A DNA stretch of 64,000 bases from Stereocaulon alpinum (lineage: Eukaryota > Ascomycota > Lecanoromycetes > Lecanorales > Stereocaulaceae): assembly GCA_018257865.1 (NCBI GenBank), contig JAEUBA010000001.1, positions 496,001 through 560,000 of the forward strand, read 5' to 3'. The notes under the pieces were generated by a model. It was not told the DNA's origin. It saw nothing but the letters and a program-made list of their open reading frames with translations, and searched no databases. Position 1 is the first letter of the stretch; every line of letters begins with the position of its first letter. Positions 1-10,377 of this stretch are shown here, one piece after another. A program made the translations under genes and the position numbers.

Positions 1-9
1 TTCGCATTC

Positions 10-1139
10 CTAGGGATCTGCTTCCTGACCTCCAGCCGAAGTTTCTTCGCTAAGGACGTCTCGTATGAGCACCCATATCCTCCTCGATCCCTCAGCCCCA
101 AAGGCACCGTCTTCCATGGCCCAAAGTACCTTTTTCAATTCATAGACATCAATTTGAGCCCTTCGTCGAACCAGCAGTCCCCAGTTCCACTCCTGTCCCT
201 TCGGCTTCGATTGGTCCTTTCGGAGGGTAGCTTCGGGATCTAAAACCCACAGCCATGGAATTACAGAGTCTTCTCAACGCAGCTGAAGCCAGTAGGAAGG
301 CGAGACTAGAAAGCTGCATTCTTTGCGTGGGTCTGATAATGGAGACAAATGTTGCATGAATGCAGTGATAAGCTCAGGAGGGAGTTGGGGCAGACAAGGC
401 GCGAACCCATTCATGGGAACTGTCCGACCTTGTGAACATGGCGGAGATATTGGTTGAAGGTGAGAGAGCATCGACCTAGCCAACTCTGATACGAGAATCG
501 GGTTGAGCTCGTAATGCTATTTGACATATTAGCTATCTTCCTATATGTTGTGTTCGGCGACCGACTTGTGCTCTATAAGCCTTTGTTGCCTCTCACCATA
601 AATACTCACAAGGCTCCCATGCCAGGTCCTGATATCGCCATTCCTGGCCATCCGTTGGGAGAATAAATGTTACGAATTGGGCAGCCCCGCTTGTGTGGCG
701 ATTCACTGCTCTGCAAGACTTGCGAAAGCGGGCCTTCAGTACGTTCTGAAGTTGCCGTAACGATCCATGTCCAGTAGATGACATGGATCGCTTAGCAATG
801 AAAATGCATCCCATATGACGGGGTATAGAGAGGGGTGGCCAAGTGAAGTTATTCTTCATTCTGCCATCACAAACAACGAGCGCCTCTCGAGTCTCGAGCG
901 ATTGAAAATTGGGTCCGCATTTGTCTTCAGCGAGCAGCTCATACAACGGTGATTCGAAGTTGAGCTCAACGTCAGGATGAAGTAGTATAGCTTCCTCTAG
1001 CCATGCCGGTTGTTCATGATATTCATGCTTCTCTCAAGGTCAGCCTTTGCGTTCAAGGTGGGGCAAGGAAGGCGCACGGCTCCTAGCTCGAATACAAGAC
1101 CGCCGCAAATGGCGCAGTACTTTGTTTGCTCTTCCATCA
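10..1139 (-). pseudogene. Decayed F-box-type family gene
   Basis: A broken minus-strand gene. It begins with a start near 1139 whose product carries a KYCAICGG motif, seen at the N-terminus of many Pezizomycotina F-box-type proteins (recalled, not searched). Around 1010-1040 the natural-looking frame changes without a usable intron, so I infer a frameshift. The frame then runs from about 1030 to 597 (motif WLEEAILLHPDVELNF). A good intron follows (donor GTGAGA at 596, acceptor TAG ending at 476), and the frame continues to an in-frame TGA at 276-274. Beyond that stop the same frame goes on with a natural-looking segment (VIPWLWVLDPEA, WNWGLLVRR) to a TAG at 12-10. CGA to TGA would be a C-to-T change of the RIP type, but that is inference. 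F-box membership is not certain because the F-box itself is not clear. No function is expected. Confidence 0.45.
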
Positions 1140-2279
1140 TATATCGTTACCGGGTCTACTGTACGAAGCTCACGACCCGACATTCCATGTCGTTTGGAGA
1201 GACGAAGGATGTTCAAGACGGGGGATTAGATACTTCTGATGTTAGAGAGCAGACGATCCCTAGGACATGTCTATGGTGTACAGGAGCACAACTTGACTAC
1301 CTAGTGCAGAAGCCGAGACTTCGCCAAAAGGCATTTATGAGAGACTGCGTGGCTAACGTTCCGAAACACATGGTTGTTTCGAATACCAAGAGATTGGTAT
1401 TGACAGCGTGTGTGTCCTATATGTTGGGGCTCTACAGGACGGGAAGGATGAAGGAAGATGTTTCGCACAAACGAGCAAACAGTGGAGGCGCTAGATTCTA
1501 TGGCGCTCGTGTCGCCACGTGCGCCAGACCACTCGTTTCTCCCACCAGCAGGATGCTATGAAACTTGCAACATACGACATCTTACAGTGATGCCTGCTTT
1601 AGGTGGGACAACCAACGTTGACCGATCTCAAATTGCGCAGCTATGGTGCTGATGTGCGCTCTTGACTGCTATACACTCCGTCTCTCCATACAGTTCTTTC
1701 GACGGAGAGCAGAGCTCTTATGTAGGAACAAATTTTCCATTGGCACATAAAGAAGCAAAATGTCAAGTCGCGTCAATGTATCGCTGAATTCATGAGCTTT
1801 ACAAGAGCTTTCGCTAGAACTTTTGACCTGCGTCAATGATAACAATGATGGTCGAAATGAGTCTTGAGTCCCTGGTCATGCACCCTGAAATGCCATGCGG
1901 CCGAGCACCACCAACTCGTTGCCTATTCCGTAGTGTTTCTGATTGCGTTTCGGCTGCATGAAGGATCTGTTTGTGGATGAGGAAGCGTTGGATGCAATCA
2001 GTCCAGAAAGATGGCAGTCGAATATATATATTGGAATATGCATTCAATTTCCCAGCTCATCCTCTACTTCAAGCAAAACTCGACTGGATCGAGATTATTA
2101 CTAGCATCTCATTTTTTCCAAACGTATGATTATACTTCCTACAAAGCCCCAGCTGGGACCGAGTCGGCCTCAATACCCTTTGACTTGCGACAACAACATA
2201 ATATTGAAAGCTTGTCACTGATAGCACTGGCGCTATAGTTTTAGGAGTGTACAAAGTTCATACTCTAGGTCTTCTCCAG
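1140..2279. other. Intergenic, nothing recognised
   Basis: About 1.1 kb between two decayed genes. The plus-strand open frame covering 1010-1561 overlaps the antisense of the pseudogene start and has no recognisable motif. A short AT repeat (atatatatat) lies near 2022. I see no conserved protein, tRNA or repeat. Confidence 0.4.
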
Positions 2280-4173
2280 GTGGTCTAGCTCTAGGCTCGG
2301 CAACCTTGCAGCCTTGCACTCCTTTGGCGACCCAGATCGCAGATGGTCAGATTGAGATTCTTACATCGATCTGCCCGTCCGTCGTCGGTACCGGTACTCC
2401 CTTCTCAGTGTACTCGGGTTCTAATGGTAACCCGGGTAACGTACCTCCCTTTCCCATCCCTCACAGTTCAAGTTCTTTTGGGTTCGCTCCAAACTCCGCA
2501 TCACAAGTATCGAAAATGCCAGAATCTTCGGGGTTTTCTCTTAGACTAAGCTCAATCATTGGGACCCTACTAGGGCAATCGTCCTCACCGGATACAACCT
2601 CCTCTCGAACCCTGCCTACCGCGTTGCCATCATCTCAAATGGGAGCCCACTCCGCTCAAAAATCCAGGACTTCAGCCTGTACCCACGGGGCAACAGCCAC
2701 CACCTAAAGCAATCTCAATCCCGACGTCGGTGAACATCAACCCGATTGAAAGTGCCCAGGTCTGGAGACCTAGTGGGAATACACCTAGTCCGCCACTGGT
2801 AACTAGCGGCCAAACTACCGTATCTGGCCAGATTGACTCATTGCTCCCCACTAGCAACTTGTATCCTGGCCGAACAGCTCCGTTCAACGGCCAACTAAGT
2901 CCTACGATTCCCCCAATCACGCTTTCTGGTGGTCTTGTCATAACTCCTGCAGTGACTGTAGCTCCCAACGGAGCCAAGCCAGCCCTGCAATTGCCCAATG
3001 GCGCTCTTATCAGTGCAGGTCGCCTGCCCGCAATTATTTCGGGGACGACCTACTCCGTCTTACCTTCAAATCAAGGTCTCTCGTTGAACGGCAAGAGCAC
3101 TTTATCTATTCCCCAACTACCATCCAACCCACCATCCCCACCAATTTTCACAGTGGGAGGTCAATCTTTCACGGCCAGCCTTGGCGGCTTCCCACTGGCA
3201 AGCACCAGTCTATTGCCAGGCGGACCCCCAGTCACAATTCCTGGCACCATTGCCTCGTTAGGACAGGGAGCACTGCAGATCGACAGCACGACTATGATGT
3301 TGCCCACTGTTCCAAGCAATTTCCTCACAGTAGGTGAACAAGTCTTCACTGTTGCGCTAACTGGATTCGACATTAGCGGCATGAGCATTCTCCCAGGTGG
3401 CCACACTGTTACAGTCTCCGGCACGCCTATTTTACTCGATGCATCCTCACACTTACAGATCGGCCCTTCGATCGTCGACCCAAGACCTTGGGCCATCTTT
3501 CCAACTGAGACTACGAGTTCGACAACATCTCTGGATTTGGACTTAATAACTTCAACAATGACCACGCTGCCGCCCGGGTTCTACACTGAAGTACCAAAAA
3601 GTACCACCCTAGTGGGAAACATGTGGTTGACAACAGAAAAAGATGGACATTCAACAATTTGTTCCAGTCGTTGGGGGCACAATTTTGTGGAACCTGCCTG
3701 AGATACCTCATGCATCTTTTCAATTTCCTGATTTTCCAAGTATTCCATACTTCCACTTGCCTTGCATCAAAATTTTTGGTATTCATATTTCGGGCGACTG
3801 TCCCTCGGGGAACAACGACAATAAGTATACAAACAACGAAGACAACAGTGGTGATGCACCTAGGGAAGATAAGCCCACGATGTCAACCAGCAAGACCACT
3901 TTAGCCACTTCAAGTGCATCCTGCAGCTCCTCCAAGGTTGCCAGCAACTGTAATGCCATTTGCAGTCGAACTACATCAAGTCATACCGACTCGCCCGTTT
4001 CCGCCTTGAGAAGGCGTCTGAGTGGAAGCTTGCCTAAAAGAAAATATCGTTGCTGGGATTCAGGACAGTTGTGGAGTTTGGAGTTTCATAAGCTGGCCGC
4101 AAGGTTCTGGTGGCTAATGATCTTGGAGCAACATACATTGCATACACCGTGGTACTTGATGTATAATGTTTAA
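2280..4173 (+). pseudogene. Frameshifted secreted repeat protein
   Basis: Remnant of a long secreted Ser/Thr/Pro-rich protein. Natural-looking sequence moves between frames. It starts with PCTPLATQIADGQIEILTS (2300-2430), passes through a frame with LTGYNLLSNPAYRVAIIS (about 2590-2660), then runs in a long frame from about 2690 to 3701. That frame holds two degenerate copies of the module seen in the gene at 19442-22122 (GGQSF..SLGGFPL, LLPGG..VTIPGT; GEQVFTVALTGF, ILPGGHTVTVSGTP). At about 3655-3662 an extra T in ATTT breaks the frame. The +1 frame continues at once with VPVVGGTILWNLPEIP and a Cys-containing tail (PCIKIFGIHISGDCPSG) to 4173. The part after 4000 looks degraded. Some upstream frame changes could be introns I could not resolve; the one near 3658 cannot be, since no splice sites bracket it. 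No signal peptide exon was located. A sequencing error in the T run is the alternative. Confidence 0.6.
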
Positions 4174-4705
4174 CATATAACATATAATAGATCATAGATA
4201 AAATAACAAACACTACCAACAGACCCCCACCACTTCACAAAAACCACTACTTTATCCCCACTACCATCTCCCCAACCCCACCTTACACAACCCCACCGCA
4301 CAATCCCCCACAACACCATACCTCCTCTACCGCACCGCTTACGAACCCCAAACAGTGCACTAAACCTTCTCCATACAACACCAGCCTCCATCCTCAACCC
4401 CATAGCTAAATCCAAAGTACCAGCCTCCACATCACTCTTGCCTTTCTTCTGAACCTCCACTGTGATGGATATTTACGATGAAAGATACGGTCTAAGAGGT
4501 TCGGGGGTGAGAGGACCGAAAGCTGGGGAAGGTCGTGGTGGATGGGTTCAGAGTGGATGGGATGGAGTTGGGGAGGAGCATGTGCGGAGTGGTTTGGAGT
4601 TGGGGAAAGGGGAAAGGGGGGAGGGGGGCTAGATGTAGTGGGAAGGAGAAATAGCGGAAGGTAGAGGCGATCGTGTGACTGTTGAGGCAGACTGTTGCTG
4701 GACAT
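4170..4705 (-). CDS. Hypothetical protein, two exons
   Basis: Tentative 154-residue model. Exon 1 is 4705-4477 and exon 2 is 4405-4170, joined by a 71-nt intron (donor GTAAAT, acceptor TTTAG) that keeps frame. The N-terminal half is Pro/Ser/His-rich low complexity. The middle (LLDRIFHPMGLRMEAGVVWR) looks more protein-like, and the C-terminus is Trp/Gly/Val-rich. I recognise no family. The locus has an extreme strand asymmetry: the plus strand at 4201-4320 has 57 C and 2 G, while 4501-4620 has 65 G and 8 C. Such composition can create open frames by chance, so coding status is doubtful. Its 3' end abuts the end of the upstream pseudogene. Confidence 0.28.
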
Positions 4706-5457
4706 GATGCTCAGTTTTTTATCTTTTGTCAGGCTAAGGGGTTGTGGAGAGTAGCTGGCATAGTGGAGATTAGATCTGTATTTGACTCCCTGGGTACATC
4801 GTCTAACGACATTTTATTGGTTGCTTCGATTGGGCAAAGATATTTGGGAAGATAGATCCTTATTACACCGGACAACGAGCGTGACACCCAGCCGCGCGGT
4901 TTGCAATTCCATTCGACTAATAATGCGGACGCGTCCTCAAGATCTGCGTGTGAGAGCCCTGTGTTGCATAGTTGACTCGCGGCGAAAGGTAATGAGCTTG
5001 TGAGCCACGAGCCGTTCCCACAGACGTAGTCATTGTAGACGAAGTAGATTGTTGGAGCTCTCCAGGGGTAATTGAAGCGTAAGGGACCTGCCATTGGAGG
5101 GTCCAATTGGTCCACCATGATAGGAAGGCCAATATGCAGAAACACTGCACACCTGGTGTGGGTAGACGCAAGAGTGTGTTCGGAGTTCGAGGATCATGAA
5201 GAGAAGCCTTGCGAGTCCCTGCGAGGTGGTGGGCGCGCGCGATGTCAAGGCTAGAGCTGACGGGACGACGTCCATTCGTTAAGGCGATTGGCAGACCAAT
5301 AGGAGGGGCTAGGCAGACGGCGCATTCAAACCGCTGCTCGCGCCGTGACGATTTGTAGTCTTCCATCATACAAAAGCTAGGTATATCCGACAGCGGCGGC
5401 GCCGCATGGCCCCTCGAAGGGGGTGGCTGGTTTTGACTCCGTCGTTGTATGATACCC
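4706..5457. other. Unassigned stretch with minus-strand open frames
   Basis: Overlapping minus-strand open frames cover 4729-5369. One starts at 5369 with two CxxC-like cysteines (FECAVCL). Another contains a natural-looking stretch (FNYPWRAPTIYFVYNDY). I could not join them into a convincing model and recognise no family. A small gene or a relic are both possible. Confidence 0.25.
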
Positions 5458-5697
5458 TCAATAGAAAGTGCATTTCTTATCCTTCATGTGCATGCAATTG
5501 GTACAATATAGTAGAGCTTCGAGCGGGCTGTTGGTATTTTGGCATTTGCAGCACTTCCAGAAGCCTTTCATTGCCGCGTCGGAAGGTCGAACCTCGTCGG
5601 CAGGTCGAATCTGTTCAGGAAGTCGGCCCCGCCTAGACTGAGGCGGTGGAGTGGGTTCTTCGCGCTTGGACCTGCTCCCGAAACACATATCGAACAA
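5458..5697 (-). CDS. Small Cys-rich zinc-ribbon-like protein
   Basis: Single-exon frame of 79 residues. The N-terminus (MFDMCFGSRSKREEPTPPP) is basic and Pro-rich. The C-terminal half has the spacing of a small zinc-binding ribbon: W-K-C-C-K-C, an Asn, then YCTNCMHMKDKKC about 15 residues later, ending CTFY. This resembles the short W-x-C-C-x-C ... C-x-x-C-x-H ribbons of fungal hypothetical proteins, distantly like RanBP2-type fingers. Partner and role are unknown. The start is the first ATG of the frame; an upstream exon cannot be excluded. No hydrophobic segment is visible, so it is probably soluble. Confidence 0.5.
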   Translation of the reverse strand: MFDMCFGSRSKREEPTPPPQSRRGRLPEQIRPADEVRPSDAAMKGFWKCCKCQNTNSPLEALLYCTNCMHMKDKKCTFY

Positions 5698-6741
5698 GCT
5701 GGCGGGGGGATTGGAGGTAGGTTGCTTGGTGGATGGGATGGTGATAGTGCTTTTGAGGGTCGCTTCTCAATACGCGCTGGAGATGGGTCTTGTGGAGGTG
5801 ATGTATATATCTATTTTCTTGAGCAGTTCTCTTTCTTATGAGCGGGAGTGCATATATATAATAACGGGTTTTAGTACTGACCGCTGCTGACAGGTACGGG
5901 ACGAAATTACGCAATAAGCAACACATTAGACTTCGGCTTAGGGCAGAGTCTGTTGTTTCTGTTACGTAGAAAGCGGAGTACTCGCTGCCCAATGTGGTGG
6001 CAATATTTCTCGGCAATCTCAAGATTCAGGTGCAGGTACGCAGTTTGCAATGCTTCATTTGCCACCCCCTTCAAGGTCTCGACGTATCTTCTCACCAGGC
6101 CATATGTATGCCGTTCTAGATTGTCTCCATGACGTCCAAATTAGTGAGGTTGTAAGTTATAACCACGAACCTAATTAGCTTATTCGCCATTTGGTCAACC
6201 CGGGACTAAGGTACCCTACTACTACTACAACACTAGGTCCACTCAAAAGCTAAGGAGCGTGGCTGCCACGTGGTTGATGACATCCGGGATCTTGGCGAAT
6301 TCCCCTGGTGCCCGCGGGCTCTGAACTCTGATTTGCTAGAGGATTACCTTAACCGTGTCTAGGCCCCCACCATGCCCCGCCTTTAACTTGTCTAGGCCAG
6401 GAGCGTCCGAGTTTGGGGACTTGACCGTAGAGACCGGACAAAATGCAGTCCGAGGGGCCTCTACCCCTATTCTTGAGCTGAACATGCGACAAACTCTTTA
6501 TCCAAGAAGGTTTGTTCGATGGGCAAAAACCAGTGTTCCTTCGTCATTGAGTTGTTGACGGCCGTTTCGAACATCGCGGTAGCTTGATATGGACGACGAT
6601 CTTACCTTTCCTCTGTCAGTGGCCAATGCGGCGACCTCAGACATGCTTGTTTGGATGCTGCTACTGGACCCTCGCTCTGATGATGGATAGTCGGCCGCAA
6701 GCAACGGCAGCGTGAAGGTATCAATAAGTTTAACCTTAGCA
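5698..6741. other. Intergenic, nothing recognised
   Basis: Roughly 1 kb between the small zinc-ribbon gene and the 3' end of the HAD hydrolase. It holds only short open frames without motifs, short AT runs near 5812 and 5862, and a short cta triplet run near 6218. Nothing supports a gene. Confidence 0.4.
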
Positions 6742-7976
6742 TCATGCGCTCTGCCTCTCCTCAAACCCAACTTCAAGCAACCCAACCAAATCATCTAATC
6801 TCTCAATCCAGTTACCTGTGTGCTCATGTCCCTTTAAGTCCTGATTACTTTCGTTCGCCAGCAGTAGAGTTGCTGCGCCAGCCTTATGGCCAGCTGTCAT
6901 ATCGTCAATGGAGTCGCCAACCTAGCCTTCGTCAGCTGCCATGATTACAAAGTTTGATCCTGAGCGTGGGTATCACATACCATAATAAGTCCCTCTCCTC
7001 CATCATCAAGTTCCCACGCCTTAGCGATATGCAATATACCCGCTGGATCAGGCTTGGGTGGTCTGAAATCTCGCGTCACTATTGGTGCAAAAGTCTTGCC
7101 TGGGAGGAATTTCTGCAATAGGTGCATAACTGGACCGCTAGAGAAAGCATCAACCCCTGCCCTCAGTTGATCTTGATTCCACTAGAACACATACTCAAAG
7201 TTTCTCGTACACAGCCCCATCCTGATTTTCCTCATTTCGAGGTATTCGATTAGTTCATTTAGGCCTGGCTGAGGCTCCTGCTCTATCATAGCTGCGCTTT
7301 CGATTGCGCGGATCGCGGTCTGGGCTTGGCTTTGGGCTGGCTCGGGAAGTGAGTGGATGTGGTCGAGTATGTCTGTTGATTTAGGAATGGCGAGAGCGGC
7401 TCTAAATGGGGTGGATTGGGTCAAGATGGCTGATCGGCTGTTGGTAGGAATGGACGTTGTGGGATCGGCTTACCGCATCTGACTGAACATGTAGTTTTGG
7501 GGCTTGCTGGACATGACTGTGAATTAGAACGGCTGGGACTCATCGACGTAAGATATTGTACTGAACAAAGCAAAGGTCTAGTCTTAAGTAGAAGGAGAGT
7601 TTTTCTTAGACTTCCCACATTTGACATTGTGAAGTCAACCGCTCTGGGTCGTACAAAGATACGTGAGGATCAAGAGCCAGCACAGCGTCTAATCCATACA
7701 TATATATGAGCATTGGCAGACTTCCCAGTTGCTTGACATCCTAGAACAGGATGACTCCTTTTGACAACGAAAAGTAATGAACAATGGCAAAACCTCAGCA
7801 TGACTTCCTACACGAGATGTTGACTATCAATAGCCAGACAGTCTTGAAATCAAAACATACCACAACGTGCCGTCAACATCAAAGACGATACCCTTCAGCG
7901 GCGGTGCGCCAGCTTCGTTGCCTTTTGATGTATTGAGTGGCGCAAAGCGCTTGGGTGGCCTCCCGTGTTGGCTCAT
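6742..7976 (-). CDS. HAD-superfamily hydrolase
   Basis: A haloacid-dehalogenase-type phosphatase of 230 residues in five exons: 7976-7861, 7506-7474, 7401-7195, 7137-6981 and 6921-6742. All introns are GT-AG and keep frame. HAD motif I is FDVDGTLC (nucleophile Asp33, general acid Asp35). The motif II region is GLCTRNFD. The motif III lysine lies in RPPKPDPAG (about residue 147). Motif IV is VGDSIDDM (Asp174, Asp177, Asp178). The helical cap lies between motifs I and II, as in phosphoglycolate-phosphatase-like enzymes, so a small phosphorylated metabolite is the likely substrate; which one cannot be read from sequence. The first intron, 354 nt, is long for this window. The frame is open upstream to an ATG at 8057, which would add 27 basic and aromatic residues resembling a mitochondrial presequence. 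I chose the ATG at 7976 because family proteins usually start just before the first beta strand. Confidence 0.85.
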
Positions 7977-9818
7977 CGCTCGAGCTTGGAAACAGAAAGT
8001 GAAAGTATACAAGTGTCTCTGATGCTTGCTACGCTTCGAATAGCATCTGAGTAGCATTGGATTTTGGTGTCTTTCTTGGCGATAGATTAGTTGTCTTTCG
8101 CATTCTGAGCTGACAGTGTCAACAAGGCGTAGCTGCTACCCGCGAACCCGCCGTAGTGCCGCCCACAGTCTGAGCTTCTAGGCGCTCACCTCAGGGGCGG
8201 CTTTCCGCGGCAAAGGCATCCTGAGGCAGCACTCCGTGCGTGGACTGAGCCGCAATACAACAGCTGGATTTACAACTTGACTTGCTGCTACAATGTTTGT
8301 TGCAAGGTAGGTGATTACGGCTTCATAGGCCACGGCCTGTTACACAAACTCGGTACTGTGCTATCATCGCGTCGTAGGGTTGCAAAATTCAAACTACCGC
8401 AAGGGGTAGATGCTCCCTCCAGTATGCAATTCGAGAAATGTAGTTTTCCACAACCTTACAATATATCTACACATCGTAGCTGTGAGGTTTATAATAGTGT
8501 CATGACTGGGTCATTACCTATTCAAATTTGTACAAAGCGGCCCTTCGCCACTGCAATTCGTCGCCGTCGGATTAGTGCTATGAAGCACGATATGCTCTCT
8601 CAATTTTGGGAGATGCACAACAGCTACGTCAGGCTAGCTCAAGATGTCTCTGGCAACTTGTAGTGATATTATACCCAGTACCTGGACAGGTTCAAACATT
8701 CCGGGCTTCCTCATGATCGAGGTATGACCCTAGGCCTGCGACGTCTCTGTGTCCGGAAACGAGATCACATTGGGATACGACTGCAGAACCAGCTGTATTG
8801 ACTGGTTCACCAGCGAGGCCTACAAATTCTGGAGAGCCAGAGACGAAGCCGGAAGCGCCGATGTCGTGCAAGTAGACGAGAGTGAATGCCCAGAGCTGAC
8901 GGTGGTGATGTTCGTTTACATGCTTTTGCGTTGTGGCCGAATACTTCTAGCTTTTGATGATGCAATGAAGCCCCTTTCAAGGATGACGCAACCCGGTCAC
9001 GACGCCGCTGAGGCTGTTAGGTCTTCACCCTCGATTCAAGAATAAAGCAGACGCTGATAGCACAACATCGGAGAGCTCGTCCATCAGTAACCCGGCCTAG
9101 AGGCAGGCCAGTTGGATATTCCCATTCAAGAAAACCCCACGGAGAAAAGCAGTGTTCCCTTCCTACCCACTGCCCGTAGCTGAGAGTCGCAGGCAAGCGA
9201 GTGCTCGTTAGAATATTGTTGATGATGGGCAAATGCGCAGCATCCACGTCGTGGCGAATAGGTTTCAGGTGGCAAAGACACCATGGATATCAATAAGGTA
9301 GTCGCTACCCAAGATGCAGGGCATTTTTGACGAGCCAGTCCGCTGCGTCATCGTGCCATGGAGAGCCCTGAAGCTAAGAGGTTTCCTTTCATTCGAGAAT
9401 GTGATGCTGCGATGTGCTAAGGGTTTCATCTTAGCCGGCCTCTCAACGCAAATGCTCCAACGACATGGGTGGGCACATGTTCTTCTCTCCTATATAGCCA
9501 TAGCCAAACACGGCTTTCCACGTAGAGAAGGAGCGTGAAAGTCTCCACTCCTCGAGATTGTGTGCTTTTGGGCAACTTCTTCCTTGTGCCAACCTGACAT
9601 GCGTTGTATTCATGGCTCAGATCGGGCTTCATGATACTCATCTTGTCGCGGAGGGTTTTCCTCAGTCGACGAAGCCCAATTCGTCATCCATGACACCGAT
9701 GAGTCCTTTTCCAGACGGATCATCCTTCTCGTTGCTCGGCGGCCAAGTACTGCGGCTCTTGCGGAGGCTCTCAGATTGGTGAATGGCTGCTGATAAATCA
9801 CTGAATTACGTCAGTTGT
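7977..9818. other. Intergenic, no convincing gene
   Basis: About 1.8 kb between the 5' end of the HAD gene and the 3' end of ALG13. The longest frames (plus 8277-8663 and 8749-9045, minus 9017-9247) show no recognisable domain or splice-linked continuation. It probably includes the HAD promoter and possibly relic sequence. Confidence 0.4.
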
Positions 9819-10377
9819 TTATTCTGAGACGTCGGTCTTGCGAACTGACTTCAGTTTCCCATGGATCACGTAGCCTTGCTTTGCCAGCTCTTCCGCCAGC
9901 TCCACTTGATGGTTGTCTAGGAGCGCTGTATTGGGAACCACGATAAGCGGGACAGCGATTCGAAGAGCATCGAGGATCGAGCCTGAACCTGCCGAGAGGG
10001 TGAGCTTGATGCCAAGAATAAGGATTTTGATGGCCGAATATACCAGCATGACTGATTACCACGCCTTCTGTTTTACTGTCCTCGCCCTTGGCAGCCCTCA
10101 TCTCTGATCCCAATCCCTGCTTGTTGAAGTCGAATGCAGAGATAGTGATTCCATCTTCGTCTTCGCTTTTTATACCAGAGGACTTGTAGAATTCTTCCAA
10201 TATCAGGCGCCCATTTTTGCCATGTTGCAATCGGAGGTCCGTGTAGCCAGAGATCTTCAAAGCTTCCAGGAATTGTGGGCTGAGTGCTGCTTTGATCAAT
10301 GCGTCAAAAGCTGCGGTAGCGCCTATTGTCACAAAACACAGTTTTCGAGGTCGGGAATCTGGTTGGGATATTGACAT
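9819..10377 (-). CDS. ALG13: ALG13, UDP-GlcNAc transferase catalytic subunit
   Basis: Catalytic subunit of the UDP-GlcNAc transferase that adds the second GlcNAc to dolichol-PP-GlcNAc on the cytosolic ER face. In fungi it is recruited to the membrane by ALG14, which is not in this window. The model has two exons, 10377-10044 and 9988-9819, with a 55-nt GT-AG intron inside the Gly of the nucleotide-sugar site, giving 167 residues. Family marks are CFVTIGATAAFDALI at the start, then VVISHAGSGSILDAL, the GT28 C-terminal UDP-GlcNAc signature, followed by IVVPNTALLDNHQVELAEEL. The usual family start is VTVGTT; the second half of the loop is Ala-Thr-Ala here. No membrane segment is present, as expected. 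The length is slightly short for the family. Confidence 0.9.

Noticed and set aside
1010..1561. Plus-strand 183-codon open frame
   Set aside because: Overlaps the antisense of the decayed F-box-type gene and shows no domain or natural composition.
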